In this document: positions 1 through 9,243 of the stretch, piece after piece
How the letters are laid out: every line of letters begins with the position of its first letter
Position numbering within the stretch: position 1 is the stretch's first letter
DNA from: Salinicola endophyticus
GTDB lineage: Bacteria; Pseudomonadota; Gammaproteobacteria; Pseudomonadales; Halomonadaceae
Assembly: GCF_040536835.1 (NCBI RefSeq)
Contig: NZ_CP159578.1
Coordinates: 2,914,001-2,978,000 of the forward strand
Length of the DNA: 64,000 nt
Reading direction: 5' to 3'
The notes under the pieces: model-generated
The model's input: only the letters and a program-made list of their open reading frames with translations
What the model was told of the DNA's origin: nothing
Databases searched by the model: none
Made by a program: the position numbers and the translations under genes

Positions 1-711
1 GTCGGCCGGGAAGCGCTTGGCCCCGAGGGTCACCATCTGATAGAGACGCACGCGGTCGCCGATGATCGCGGTCTCGCCGATCACCACGCCGGTGCCGTGA
101 TCGATGAAGAAGCCTTCACCGATCTGTGCGCCGGGATGAATGTCGATCCCGGTGTCGGAGTGGGCCAGTTCGGCAATGATCCGTGCCACCAGGCCGGCGC
201 CGGCGCGATAGAAGTAGTGCGCGATCCGGTGGTAGATCACCGCGTGCACGCCGGGATAGCAGAGCAGGACTTCGTCGACGCTGCGCGCGGCGGGATCGCC
301 GTAGTAGGCCGCCATCACATCGCCATCGAGGCGTCGACGCAGCGCCGGCAGGCTGTCGGCGAAGCCCTGCACGATCTGATTGGCGCGCTCGGTGGGGTCG
401 CTGTCGCGCTCACCGTCCAGACGTGCCATGTAGCGCAGCTCCAGGAGCACCTCTTCGTGCAGCGCGTTGAGCGCCCGGTCGAGGGTGTGACCGACGTAGA
501 AGTCCTCGCTCTCCTTGCGCAGATCCGAGGGCCCCAAGCGCATCGGGAAGAGGGCGCCGCTGAGGACATCCAGGGTATCGCGCAGGCGGTGCCGCGACGG
601 CAGCTCGCGGCAGCCACGCTCTTTCTCACGACCGTTCTGGGCGCGCCACTGTTCGCGGGTCGCGCGAAGCTGGGTGACGATGCCATCGAGCTGCCAGTTG
701 ACGTGTTGCAT
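1..711 (-). CDS. cysE: Serine O-acetyltransferase (EpsC/CysE type), 3' end beyond the window
   Basis: Transfers acetyl from acetyl-CoA to L-serine, giving the O-acetylserine used for cysteine synthesis in the cytosol. 237 codons are present and the C-terminus lies outside the window. The start ATG at 711 is preceded by AAGGAC. The hexapeptide left-handed beta-helix is visible near the end of the fragment with the family signature FIDHGTGVVIGETAIIGD followed by VTLGAKRFP; the catalytic His lies in the IDHGTG stretch. The long helical N-terminal part resembles the EpsC branch more than E. coli CysE. It lies next to cysDN, so sulfate activation and cysteine synthesis are neighbours. Family call is sure; which paralogue it is remains open. 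Confidence 0.92.
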   Translation of the reverse strand, partial: MQHVNWQLDGIVTQLRATREQWRAQNGREKERGCRELPSRHRLRDTLDVLSGALFPMRLGPSDLRKESEDFYVGHTLDRALNALHEEVLLELRYMARLDGERDSDPTERANQIVQGFADSLPALRRRLDGDVMAAYYGDPAARSVDEVLLCYPGVHAVIYHRIAHYFYRAGAGLVARIIAELAHSDTGIDIHPGAQIGEGFFIDHGTGVVIGETAIIGDRVRLYQMVTLGAKRFPAD

Positions 712-831
712 CAGCGTGTCCTTTGAATCTGCGCGCGGGCCGGAGCGATATCATACGACTCGAGGCCGCGTTGACCAACCACGGCGAGGGTCGCGCGCCC
801 GGCGTGGCGGCCTCGCCCACCCGCGCCACGC

Positions 832-860
832 AAAAAGGCGGCCCCGCTGCCGGGGCCGCC
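832..860 (-). terminator. Rho-independent terminator of cysDN
   Basis: A perfect 10-bp GC stem (837-846 with 851-860, loop of four bases), followed on the minus strand by five T residues (836-832). It lies about 30 bp after the cysN stop. Confidence 0.9.
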
Positions 861-892
861 ATGGTGTACGACAGACGTCGCGTGGGCGCGTC

Positions 893-2317
893 TCAGCGCT
901 TCAGCAGCTCGCGCACGTCCTTCGCTTCCCAGTGCGGGAAGTGCTTGCGGATCAGCGCGTTGAACTCGACCTCGAAGGCCTGCCAGTCGACCTCGCCGCT
1001 CGCCTCGCGGCCTGCCGCCGCGCCGCGGATCAGCCCCGCGCCCACGGTGACGTTGCTCAGCCGGTCGATCACCACGAAGCTGCCGGTCCCCGGGCTGCGC
1101 CGGTAGTCGTCCAGCGGCACGCTCGCGGTCAGCTCCACCCGGCAGCGCCCGATAGCGTTGAGCGCCAGCTGCTCCGCCGGCAGCTGCGCCAGGCTGTTGA
1201 CGTCGATCTGGTATTCGATCTCGGCCACCCGACCGGCCACTTCCTGGGTACCCAGCTTGAAGTCGTAGAGCCGCCCGGGTTCGAGGGCGTTCTCGTGCAT
1301 CCACACGATATCGGCCTCCAGCGCGCTGGCCTGGGTCACCTCGGCATCCGCCGCCACCAGCCAGTCACCGCGGGAGAGATCGATCTCGTCTTCCAGGGTC
1401 ACCGTCACCGCCTGCCCGGGATACGCCTCTTCGAGGTCGCCGTCGAAGGTGACGATACGCGCCACCCGCGAGCGCTTGCACGAAGGCAGCGCCTTGACCG
1501 CCTGACCGGGGCGCAGGATGCCGGCCTCGAGCGTGCCGCAGTAGCCGCGGAAGTCGAGGTGCGGACGGTTGACGTACTGCACCGGCAGACGCAGATCGGA
1601 GAGGTTAGCGTCGTGCGCGATCTCGACCGTCTCCAGCAGGTCGAGCAGTGCGGGGCCCGTATACCACTCCATGTGCTCGCTGGGATTGACGACGTTGTCG
1701 CCCTCCAGCGCCGAGAGCGGCACGAAGCGGATGTCGCGGGCGTCGAGCTTCTCGGCGAAGGCGCGATACTCGGCGACGATCTCGTCGAAGCGCGCTTCGG
1801 CGTAGTCGACCAGATCCATCTTGTTGACCGCGATCACCAGGTGCTGGATACCCAGCAGATCGGCGATGAAGCTGTGCCGGCGGGTCTGGGTCTGCACCCC
1901 GTGGCGGGCATCGATCAGGATCACCGCGAGGCTGGCGGTGGAGGCACCGGTGGCCATGTTGCGGGTGTACTGCTCGTGCCCCGGAGTGTCGGCGATGATG
2001 AACTTGCGCTTGTCGGTGGAGAAGAAGCGATAGGCGACATCGATGGTGATGCCCTGCTCGCGCTCCGACTGCAGGCCGTCGACCAGCAGCGCCAGGTCGA
2101 CCTTGTCACCGGTGGTGCCGCTGGTCTTGGAGTCGCGGGTGATGGCGGCGAGCTGATCTTCGTAGATCATCTTGGAGTCGTGCAGCAGCCGCCCGATCAG
2201 GGTCGACTTGCCGTCATCGACGCTGCCGCAGGTGATGAAGCGCAGCAGGTCCTTGTTCTCGTGCTCGTGCAGGTACTGCTCGATGTTGTCGGCGATGAGC
2301 GAAGACTGATGTGACAT
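893..2317 (-). CDS. cysN: Sulfate adenylyltransferase subunit 1 (GTPase)
   Basis: The GTPase subunit of ATP sulfurylase; GTP hydrolysis drives formation of adenosine 5'-phosphosulfate from ATP and sulfate. 474 residues, the usual length for CysN without a fused APS kinase domain. The G-domain motifs are clear: GSVDDGKS (31-38), DTPGH (110-114) and NKMD (165-168), followed by EF-Tu-like beta-barrel domains. The ATG abuts the cysD stop codon, so the two subunits are probably translationally coupled. There is no CysC fusion, so APS kinase, if present, is encoded elsewhere. Confidence 0.96.
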   Translation of the reverse strand: MSHQSSLIADNIEQYLHEHENKDLLRFITCGSVDDGKSTLIGRLLHDSKMIYEDQLAAITRDSKTSGTTGDKVDLALLVDGLQSEREQGITIDVAYRFFSTDKRKFIIADTPGHEQYTRNMATGASTASLAVILIDARHGVQTQTRRHSFIADLLGIQHLVIAVNKMDLVDYAEARFDEIVAEYRAFAEKLDARDIRFVPLSALEGDNVVNPSEHMEWYTGPALLDLLETVEIAHDANLSDLRLPVQYVNRPHLDFRGYCGTLEAGILRPGQAVKALPSCKRSRVARIVTFDGDLEEAYPGQAVTVTLEDEIDLSRGDWLVAADAEVTQASALEADIVWMHENALEPGRLYDFKLGTQEVAGRVAEIEYQIDVNSLAQLPAEQLALNAIGRCRVELTASVPLDDYRRSPGTGSFVVIDRLSNVTVGAGLIRGAAAGREASGEVDWQAFEVEFNALIRKHFPHWEAKDVRELLKR

Positions 2318-3241
2318 TTAAAAGTACCCCTCGCGTTTCTTTTTTTCCATCGACCCCGCCTGATCGCGGTCGATGGCCCGGCCCGAGCGCTCGCTGGTGC
2401 GGGTCAGCAACATCTCCTGGATGATCTCGGGCAGCGTCGCCGCCCGCGACTCCACCGCCCCGGTGAGCGGATAGCAGCCGAGGGTGCGAAAACGCACCCA
2501 CTTCTCTTCCGGCACTTCACCCGGTGCCAGCGGCAGGCGCTCGTCGTCGACCATCACCTGCATGCCGTCACGCTCGACCACCGGGCGCGGCGCGGCAAAG
2601 TAGAGCGGCACGATGGGGATCGATTCGAGGTAGATGTACTGCCAGATATCCAGCTCGGTCCAGTTGGAGAGCGGGAAGACGCGGATCGACTCGCCCTTGT
2701 TGACCTTGCCGTTGTAGAGCCGCCACAGCTCCGGGCGCTGGTTCTTGGGGTCCCAGCGGTGGTGCTTGTCACGGAAGGAGTAGACCCGCTCCTTGGCCCG
2801 GGACGCTTCTTCATCGCGCCGCGCGCCGCCGAAGGCGGCATCGAAGCCGTACTTGTCCAGCGCCATCTTCAGCGACTGGGTCTTCATGATGTCGGTGTAC
2901 TTGGCGCTACCGTGATCGAAGGGGTTGATGCCGGCGGCGCGCCCCTCCTCGTTGATATGTTCGATCAGCTCCATGCCCACGCTGGCCGCCATGCGGTCGC
3001 GGAACTCGATCATCTCCTTGAACTTCCAGGTGGTGTTGACGTGCATCAGCGGAAACGGCGGCGTACCCGGATAGAACGCCTTGCGCGCCAGATGCAGCAT
3101 CACCGAGGAGTCCTTGCCGATCGAGTAGAGCATCACCGGGTTGCGGAACTCGGCCGCGACCTCACGGATGATGTGAATCGACTCCGCCTCGAGCTGCTTG
3201 AGGTGGGTTTGACGTTGTGCGCTAACCAATCGATCTGCCAT
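2318..3241 (-). CDS. cysD: Sulfate adenylyltransferase subunit 2
   Basis: Catalytic subunit of ATP sulfurylase, PAPS-reductase-like fold. 307 residues (family about 302). The pyrophosphatase-type P-loop SIGKDSS lies at 40-46, followed by [10 protein letters not shown]; the conserved basic C-terminus ends KKKREGYF. First gene of the cysDN operon; cysN begins immediately after it. A candidate promoter lies 60-90 bp upstream. No CysB site could be recognised by eye. Confidence 0.96.
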   Translation of the reverse strand: MADRLVSAQRQTHLKQLEAESIHIIREVAAEFRNPVMLYSIGKDSSVMLHLARKAFYPGTPPFPLMHVNTTWKFKEMIEFRDRMAASVGMELIEHINEEGRAAGINPFDHGSAKYTDIMKTQSLKMALDKYGFDAAFGGARRDEEASRAKERVYSFRDKHHRWDPKNQRPELWRLYNGKVNKGESIRVFPLSNWTELDIWQYIYLESIPIVPLYFAAPRPVVERDGMQVMVDDERLPLAPGEVPEEKWVRFRTLGCYPLTGAVESRAATLPEIIQEMLLTRTSERSGRAIDRDQAGSMEKKKREGYF

Positions 3242-3299
3242 GGGGGAATCTCGCTGTCACGTGCTTCGTGAAGGCACGGCTCGGAATCGTAGAGTCGTC

Positions 3300-3329
3300 A
3301 CCCTAGCGAGAGATCGGTAATAACGTCAA
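3300..3329 (-). promoter_or_regulatory. Candidate sigma-70 promoter of cysDN
   Basis: On the minus strand TTGACG (3329-3324) is followed after 18 bp by TAGGGT (3305-3300). The -35 is good and the -10 is weak, so an activator such as CysB would be expected. Found by eye only. Confidence 0.4.
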
Positions 3330-3361
3330 AGAATGAAAGCTAATCTCAAAATCTGATTTAG

Positions 3362-3393
3362 TTATAAAGAAGCGCAGCCAGACGCTGCGCTTC
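3362..3393 (-). terminator. Terminator of the nudF-DUF1249-cpdA operon
   Basis: Perfect 10-bp stem (3369-3378 with 3384-3393, loop CAGAC), followed on the minus strand by a T-rich stretch (TTTATAAC). It lies about 30 bp beyond the cpdA stop. Confidence 0.8.
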
Positions 3394-3424
3394 ACACCGC
3401 GAAGGGCGCTGCCGCCGGGCGACG

Positions 3425-4147
3425 CTACAGCTCGACACGCTCGATCCAGGTCGACAGCCGATCGCCTTCGAGGTCGACCACCCGCAGCCCGGGGCGGGCG
3501 GCTTCGTCGACGCTGAATTCGTGGCTGCCAGGGAGGAACTGATCGGAGGTGGCGGGACAGCCGTAGACCGCCACCAGCCCCTGCCAGGCGGCAAAGGCTT
3601 GGTGAATGTGGCCGCACAGGACCGCCCTCACCTGCGGATAGGGCGCCAGGGTCTGCCAGAAGGCATCCCGATCCTCGAGCCCGATCGCATCCATCCACAC
3701 CGAGCCGATGGCAATCGGCGGATGATGCATCGCGATCAGCGTGGGTCTGTCGTCGTCTTCGAGCTGTGCGGCCAGATGCTGTAGCTGGGCCTGCCCGACT
3801 GCCCCGCCCGGCTGTCCGCTGATCCGCGTGTCCAGTAGCAGGATGCGCCAGCGCTCGAGATCGATCTCATCCAGCGCCGGCTGCCACTCCGCCATCAGCT
3901 CCGGCTGATCATGGTTACCGGGAATCCAGAACCAGGGGCAGCCCAACCGCGCGAAGGCTTCGCTGGCCAGACGGTAGGTCGCGGAGGTCTCGTCCTGGGA
4001 GACGTCGCCGGTGACCAGCAGCACATCGGGGCGCAGTTGCGCCGCCCGGCGTACAACGGCCTGGAGCTGACGCAGCGGAAAACCCTTGCGCGAGGTCCCT
4101 TCGGGATCGGCGAGCAGATGGCAATCGGTAATCTGAATCACGCGCAT
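3425..4147 (-). CDS. cpdA: 3',5'-cyclic-AMP phosphodiesterase
   Basis: Metallophosphoesterase that hydrolyses cAMP to AMP in the cytosol. 240 residues. Metal-binding motifs in order: TDCHL (D8, H10), GDVSQD, GNHD (about 77-80), MHHPP and GHIH. The ATG at 4147 is chosen over a longer N-terminus because it overlaps the stop of the upstream gene by one base (TGATG), giving translational coupling. Third gene of nudF - DUF1249 - cpdA, the order seen in many gammaproteobacteria. Confidence 0.9.
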   Translation of the reverse strand: MRVIQITDCHLLADPEGTSRKGFPLRQLQAVVRRAAQLRPDVLLVTGDVSQDETSATYRLASEAFARLGCPWFWIPGNHDQPELMAEWQPALDEIDLERWRILLLDTRISGQPGGAVGQAQLQHLAAQLEDDDRPTLIAMHHPPIAIGSVWMDAIGLEDRDAFWQTLAPYPQVRAVLCGHIHQAFAAWQGLVAVYGCPATSDQFLPGSHEFSVDEAARPGLRVVDLEGDRLSTWIERVEL

Positions 4148-4593
4148 CAGGGGGCTTCCGGGACACCGGCCGCGTGACCATGGGCGAGGCCGTGCTGCAG
4201 CCACTCCCCCAGAAAGCGATTGAGCTGGAGCTTCTCATCGGGCTGGTGCATGCGCGGATTGGGGTAGCGATAGCGGCCCTCGAAGTGGCGCTGACGCTGA
4301 AAGTCGGTGACCTCGGCCATATTGGCGTCGTGATAGAGGTGCACGGTCATGCGCGGCGAGTCGATGAAGCCATCCAGCACGCCGGTCTGCGAAACCCGGG
4401 CGATCGTGGTGTAGGGCGCCTGTTCCAGCACTTCGAGCCACAGGGTGCCGAAGCGCGCACGCTCACCTGCGAGAGGCACTTCGCGCACCTCTCCCGCGGC
4501 CATGTCGGCCACCAGCCGGCACAGCCTCACGTAGTTGCTGCTGCACTCCGCCTGCAGTGCCTTGAGATCAGTGACATAGGCGGTCTTGACCAT
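4147..4593 (-). CDS. yqiB: DUF1249 protein (YqiB family)
   Basis: 148-residue soluble protein. The family is recognised from the N-terminal LCRLVADM region, the SQTGVLDGFIDSPRMTVHLYHDA stretch (position about 90-110) and the fixed position between nudF and cpdA. No catalytic motif is evident and the molecular function is unknown. The stop overlaps the cpdA start. Confidence 0.85.
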   Translation of the reverse strand: MVKTAYVTDLKALQAECSSNYVRLCRLVADMAAGEVREVPLAGERARFGTLWLEVLEQAPYTTIARVSQTGVLDGFIDSPRMTVHLYHDANMAEVTDFQRQRHFEGRYRYPNPRMHQPDEKLQLNRFLGEWLQHGLAHGHAAGVPEAP

Positions 4594-4636
4594 ATTTTTC
4601 TCCTGCGAGGGCCTGGCGTCGACCGCGATGAAGCCG

Positions 4637-5263
4637 CTATGACCGTGCTCTCAGCCCTGCGCGTTCCCGCGCCAGCCAGTGAAAACCGATCAACGCCATG
4701 GCATTGTCCAAATCACCCGCCATCAGCCGATCCCAGGCTTCCGGGAACGGCATGACGTGAACCAGAATGTCTTCGTGCTCGGTGTCTAGCCCGTGCACGC
4801 CGCCCAAGCCCGAGCTGTCGATCAAACCACAGAACATCGTCACTTGCTCGGTGCAGGCACCTGGACTGGGATAGTACCGGTGTAGCTCGATCAACTCATC
4901 AATCTCGCACCCGGCTTCTTCCTGCGCTTCACGGCGTGCCACCTCGGCCGGCGACTCGCCGGCCTCGACCAGCCCCGCCACGGGTTCCAGTTTCCAGGGT
5001 GAGCGCGCATCGTCGAGCGCCCCCGCCCGGATCTGCTCTACCAGCACGACGCGGTCGAGCGCCGGATCGTAGAGTAGTACCCCCACGGCATCGCGGCGAA
5101 CATGAACCTCACGGTCCACTGTCTCGCTCCAGCCACCGTTGAAAAGGCGGTGACGCAGACGCCGCTTCTCCAGCGCAAAGAACCCGTCATAGATCAGCTC
5201 GGTCTCCACCCGCTCCACATCATCGGCATCGAACCGGCCCGGCTCTTGGGGATGCTGCGCCAT
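4637..5263 (-). CDS. nudF: ADP-ribose pyrophosphatase, Nudix family
   Basis: Hydrolyses ADP-ribose to AMP and ribose 5-phosphate. 208 residues, family-typical. A complete Nudix box lies at about 97-118 (Gly, then Glu, then REAQEEAG). The N-terminal dimerisation region and the TELIYDGFF strand match the NudF/TrgB group. First gene of the operon with DUF1249 and cpdA. The 294-bp gap upstream (5264-5557) holds its promoter, not identified, and the hairpin listed next. Confidence 0.92.
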   Translation of the reverse strand: MAQHPQEPGRFDADDVERVETELIYDGFFALEKRRLRHRLFNGGWSETVDREVHVRRDAVGVLLYDPALDRVVLVEQIRAGALDDARSPWKLEPVAGLVEAGESPAEVARREAQEEAGCEIDELIELHRYYPSPGACTEQVTMFCGLIDSSGLGGVHGLDTEHEDILVHVMPFPEAWDRLMAGDLDNAMALIGFHWLARERAGLRARS

Positions 5264-5466
5264 GCCTCTGCTCCTGTCATCGGTAGCCTCCCTCTATTGA
5301 GGCAGATAACCGGCATTCCAACCACTACCGTCGGCGCCATGCGCGGACATGGCCCAGCCGCCCGGAACGCCAACCTTCGCATGCAGCGGCCGGTAGCGGC
5401 GGACAGCAAGAGGAAAGAATACCGGTCTAGGAGCAGAAGATATCAGTAGCGGCGCCATACGACGAA

Positions 5467-5496
5467 CCGGGGAGCGTCGGCATAGACGCTCCCCGG
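5467..5496 (-). terminator. Long perfect hairpin after the TPR gene
   Basis: A perfect 12-bp inverted repeat (5467-5478 and 5485-5496, six-base loop) lies about 60 bp past the stop of the minus-strand TPR gene. The T-tract is poor on either strand, so it may be a terminator with weak U-run or an mRNA 3'-end stabiliser. Confidence 0.5.
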
Positions 5497-5557
5497 TAGC
5501 GGAGGATAGCGAAAGATGACGCGGCAGGGTCGAAGACCCGGCGCGGTCGCGGATTGC

Positions 5558-6199
5558 TCAGCCGTGCCGCGCCAGCCATTGCCGCACTTCCTGGCGCAGC
5601 GCCTCGTCCGAGGCTCTACCCTTGCGCGCCTGCCCTTCCACCGCACGCTCGGCGTACTGGCGAGCCTCGGCATGCTGGCCCTGATCTTCCAGGTACTGCG
5701 CATAGTAGAAGTTGGTATCGATGCCGTCGGGGCGAATCTCCACCGCGCGCTTCAACAGTTCCCCGGCCTTGTCGTCGTCGCCGAAGGCGATGGGCCAGCC
5801 CGGCGCGTGCTGATAGAGCGCACCCAGGGTGACATAGGCCGAGCCATTCTCGCCCTGAGGGTCGATCTGGATCGCCCGCTCCAGCGCCTTGCGCGCCTGC
5901 TTGGCCAGATCCAGCGCCCCCAGGCCCCCCTTGGCCTTGGCGTAGGAGGCCAGGACCACGCCCTGCGCCGTCAGCACGTGGGCATTGCCGGGGTAGCGCT
6001 GGGCCAGCGCGTCGACCTCTTTGGTCAGGCTCTCGAAGGCCCGCTGCTGGGCATCGCCCTGCATCTCGTACTCGACGTTGCCCCAGCGCTGCATCAGCGG
6101 GAAGAGCTCGTTCTGCTGGGCTGCGGCACTGCCGATCAGCCCCGCGCTGAGCACTACCCCAGCGGTGATCCCCATCATCGTCTTGGCAAAGCGTGGCAT
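5558..6199 (-). CDS. Exported tetratricopeptide-repeat protein
   Basis: 213 residues. Residues 1-27 form a signal peptide (basic start, hydrophobic core, cleavage after SAAA), so the protein is periplasmic. Helical repeats of TPR type follow, with the signature spacing at about 100-125 (KARKALERAIQIDPQ) and 150-175. Such proteins act as scaffolds; no partner is obvious here. Single gene, divergent from greB. Confidence 0.75.
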   Translation of the reverse strand: MPRFAKTMMGITAGVVLSAGLIGSAAAQQNELFPLMQRWGNVEYEMQGDAQQRAFESLTKEVDALAQRYPGNAHVLTAQGVVLASYAKAKGGLGALDLAKQARKALERAIQIDPQGENGSAYVTLGALYQHAPGWPIAFGDDDKAGELLKRAVEIRPDGIDTNFYYAQYLEDQGQHAEARQYAERAVEGQARKGRASDEALRQEVRQWLARHG

Positions 6200-6387
6200 G
6201 AGTCGTCGCTCCGGTTGCGATCCTGGGAAAAATCTAACGAGCGTTTGAATGCACGACCATTGTGTTTTAGTCGCATGCGACGCCGGGGGGCTTGCGCGCG
6301 TGGTCGTGGCGCCGTTCGATGCGTTAATCTAGATAGCCAGCCACTCTTAGCAAGCCCCTCCAGAGACAACGCATGCAAGGACGCAAC

Positions 6388-6906
6388 ATGACCCGCTGGC
6401 GCGATCCCAAGAAGGACCCGCGCCAGGAGAAAAAGAGCAACCTGATCACCCCTCAGGGTTATGATCGATTGCAGGGCATCCATGACCATCTCTCGCGGGT
6501 CAAACGCCCCCAGCTCTCGGCCAAGGTAGGCGAAGCCGCCGCGCTGGGCGACCGCAGCGAGAATGCCGACTACACCTATAACAAGAAAGAGCTCAATCGG
6601 GTCATAGCGCGCATCCGCTATCTGCGCAAGCGCCTCGACGAGCTGCAGGTGGTCGATCGCTTGCCCGCAGACACCGGCAAGGTCTACTTCGGCGCTTTCG
6701 TCACCCTCGAGGACGACACCGGCGAGGAGCTGTCGATCCGTCTGGTCGGTCACGACGAGACCGACACTGACAAGCACTGGATCAGTATCGACGCGCCGCT
6801 GGCCCAGGCCGCACTGGGCAAGGCGCTGGACGACGACGTGGTGGTCGCTGCACCGGGCGGCGAGACCCACTACATCATCACCGCGATCGACTACGCCCCG
6901 GGCTGA
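6388..6906 (+). CDS. greB: Transcription elongation factor GreB
   Basis: Stimulates transcript cleavage by backtracked RNA polymerase through its secondary channel. 172 residues from the second ATG at 6388, chosen because AAGGA lies 6 bp upstream; the ATG at 6373 has no such site. The coiled-coil tip carries the acidic GDRSENADY motif, and the following KKELNRVIARIRYLRKRL helix and VDYxP-like linker are of GreB rather than GreA type. A basic N-terminal extension (WRDPKKDPRQEKK) is added relative to E. coli GreB. Confidence 0.92.
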   Translation: MTRWRDPKKDPRQEKKSNLITPQGYDRLQGIHDHLSRVKRPQLSAKVGEAAALGDRSENADYTYNKKELNRVIARIRYLRKRLDELQVVDRLPADTGKVYFGAFVTLEDDTGEELSIRLVGHDETDTDKHWISIDAPLAQAALGKALDDDVVVAAPGGETHYIITAIDYAPG

Positions 6907-7010
6907 ATCGGGCCTCCCACTAGAGCCGCCTTCACATTGATCAGCAACGGCCGATATGACGCCCCGCAGGGGCAGCAGCGGCCAGGCCCGACACTCATGA
7001 GGAGCTTGCC

Positions 7011-8255
7011 ATGTCAGCGCTCTCCGACCCTCATCAGACCTCGGTGCTGTTCGCGCGTCAGCCGATCTTCGACAGCTCGCGCGAGATCGTCGCCTTCGAG
7101 CTGCTGTTCCGCCCCACCGACGGCGGCCCCATGCCGCTGCCCTTCGACGGCAACCGCGCCACCAGCACAGTGCTGCTCAACGCCTTCACCCAGGGCGACC
7201 TGAAAACTGTCGGCCAGGGCAAGCAGCTCTACGTCAACTTCACCGCAGATACCCTGGCCGGCGAGATTCCCTTCGACAACGTGCACATGGTAGTGGAGAT
7301 CCTCGAAGACACGCCCTGCACCGACGCCGTGTGCCAGCGGCTCATAGAGCTGCGCGCACAGGGCTTCACCCTGGCGCTGGACGACTACACCGAGCACGAC
7401 GCCACCCACCCGTTCCTGCCACTGGTGGATGTCGTCAAGCTGGAGTACCCGCACTACTCGAACGATGAGTTCTACTGGATCATCACCCAGCTGCGCCGAC
7501 ACCACCCGCACCTCAAGCTGCTGGCCGAGAAGCTCGAGACCGAAGCGGAGCTGGAGCACTGCCTGGAAGTCGGCTGCGACTATTTTCAGGGCTACTTCCT
7601 GGCACGCCCGCAGATCATTCACGGCAAGCCAGTGACCACCGCCCGCCTGACTATTCTCAAGCTGATCACCGAACTCAATCAGCCCGATATCAGCACGCGC
7701 GATGTCGCCGCAACGATCGAGCGCGACCCGGCACTCGGCATGCGCCTGCTGCGCCTGGTCAATACCACGCAATACCAGCGCGCCGGCGAGATCGACTCGC
7801 TGCATCAGGCGGTGACGCTGATCGGCACTCAGCGCATCCGCAGCCTGGCCACGCTGCTGGCCCTCAGCGAGCTGAACGACAAACCCCACTCGCTGCGCCA
7901 GCTGGCGCTCACCCGAGCCAGCCTGTGCCGGGAGCTGGCGATCGACGACCCGCAGCGCTCCGAGCGCGCCTTCATCGTCGGCCTGTTCTCCTATCTGGAG
8001 GCGTTCTTCGACCGCCCGCTGAAGGATCTGGTCGCCATCCTGCCGCTGCACGCCTCGATCAACGCTGCCCTGCTGCAGCAGGAGGGGCCGCTGGGTGCGT
8101 TACTCGACACCGCGATCAAGCTGGAGCACGGCGACTGGAACGAGATCCCCTGGGCGCGGCTACAAGCCCTCGGCATCCAGCCCACCGACGTCGGTGCCGC
8201 CAACCAGCGCGCGCTGAAAATCGTCGGCGAGCTGCAGGCTAGCGGCGGCTTTTGA
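7011..8255 (+). CDS. EAL-HDOD domain signalling protein (YuxH type)
   Basis: 414 residues: an EAL-like domain (about 12-205) followed by an HDOD domain (about 210-400). The EAL half keeps some family positions (VNF, VEIL, LALDDY, LAEKLE, YFQGYFLARP), but the first motif reads FELLFRP and the usual DDFGTGYSSL loop is replaced by DDYTEHDATHPF, so c-di-GMP hydrolysis is doubtful and a binding or protein-interaction role is more likely. AGGAG lies 8 bp before the ATG. The 3' end overlaps convergent rsmC by 17 bp. Confidence 0.85.
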   Translation: MSALSDPHQTSVLFARQPIFDSSREIVAFELLFRPTDGGPMPLPFDGNRATSTVLLNAFTQGDLKTVGQGKQLYVNFTADTLAGEIPFDNVHMVVEILEDTPCTDAVCQRLIELRAQGFTLALDDYTEHDATHPFLPLVDVVKLEYPHYSNDEFYWIITQLRRHHPHLKLLAEKLETEAELEHCLEVGCDYFQGYFLARPQIIHGKPVTTARLTILKLITELNQPDISTRDVAATIERDPALGMRLLRLVNTTQYQRAGEIDSLHQAVTLIGTQRIRSLATLLALSELNDKPHSLRQLALTRASLCRELAIDDPQRSERAFIVGLFSYLEAFFDRPLKDLVAILPLHASINAALLQQEGPLGALLDTAIKLEHGDWNEIPWARLQALGIQPTDVGAANQRALKIVGELQASGGF

Positions 8256-9243
8256 CCGCGCGGTAAACCCGATAACGGCGGTCATCAGCAAGGGTTTCGA
8301 ACTCGCCGAACGCCGCCGTCAGCCAATCGGGATACGGCAGGAAGGCGTTGACCACCAGCAGCAGCACCCCACCGGCCTCGAGATGCGCCGGCGCCTCCTC
8401 GATCAGACGCGCCGCCGGGCCATAGTCGACCGCCCGCTCCTGATGGAACGGCGGATTGCTGACGATCAGCGCGAAGCGCTCCGGCACCGCCTGGAACACA
8501 TCGCTCTGGCGCGCCTCCCCCGCAAGCTGATTGAGCGCCAGGGTGCGCTGGGTCGCCGCCACCGCAAAGGCACTAACATCGGTGGCCGTCACCGCCTGGC
8601 CACGGCGCGAAAGCCACGCCGCCAGGATGCCGTCACCGCAGCCGATATCCAGGGTGGGCCCGGCGGGCAGCTCACCGCGCTCGGCGAGTGTTTCCAGCGT
8701 CTCCAGCAGCAGCCGGGTGCCATCATCGAGCTTGCCGTGGCCGAACACCCCGGGGTGGGTCGCCAGCGCCATCCCGTGGGTCTCGAAGCGTTCCCAGCCC
8801 GCCTCCGGGTCGGGCGTACCCTCTCCCGCCTCGGTCGCGAACAGGGTGCAGCGGCGGGCGTTATCCAGCTTGCGGCAGGCGTGCCCCATGGCTGCGAGCA
8901 CCTTGGGCACCCGCTTGATTCCGCCCTGGTGCTCACCGACGACCTGGATCGGCGTGCCGCCGGGCAGGGTCGCGCTCAGGGTGCGTAGCCACCACTCGCC
9001 CAGGGCGTGGCTCTTGGGCCAGAAGAGCACCGCGCCGGGGGGCGCCAGTGGTGGCAGCGCCAGCTCCGCGTGGGCTTCGCGCCCGGCCGCCCGCCACGCG
9101 TTCACCACGCCGAGATCGGCGCTCCACACCACGCCCTCGCCGCTCTCCAGCCAGCTATCCCGTGGTGGCGCCACCCATAGCCAGCCGCGATAATCCGCGT
9201 CCTGGCGCGCCAGCAGTTCACACGGGGGCGTTTGTGCCTTCAT
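8239..9243 (-). CDS. rsmC: 16S rRNA (guanine1207-N2)-methyltransferase
   Basis: SAM-dependent methylation of G1207 in the small ribosomal subunit. 334 residues, the two-domain RsmC layout: a degenerate N-terminal methyltransferase-like domain, then the FGHGKLDDGTRLLL linker, the SAM site LDIGCGDG (198-205) and the catalytic NPPFH (263-267). Its ATG overlaps the cmoM stop by four bases (ATGA), so the two RNA methyltransferases form an operon. Confidence 0.9.
   Translation of the reverse strand: MKAQTPPCELLARQDADYRGWLWVAPPRDSWLESGEGVVWSADLGVVNAWRAAGREAHAELALPPLAPPGAVLFWPKSHALGEWWLRTLSATLPGGTPIQVVGEHQGGIKRVPKVLAAMGHACRKLDNARRCTLFATEAGEGTPDPEAGWERFETHGMALATHPGVFGHGKLDDGTRLLLETLETLAERGELPAGPTLDIGCGDGILAAWLSRRGQAVTATDVSAFAVAATQRTLALNQLAGEARQSDVFQAVPERFALIVSNPPFHQERAVDYGPAARLIEEAPAHLEAGGVLLLVVNAFLPYPDWLTAAFGEFETLADDRRYRVYRAVKSRR

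Noticed and set aside
515..2314. Long plus-strand open frame opposite the acetyltransferase and cysN
   Set aside because: It is a GC-rich shadow of cysN; product is low-complexity and has no ribosome binding site or family.
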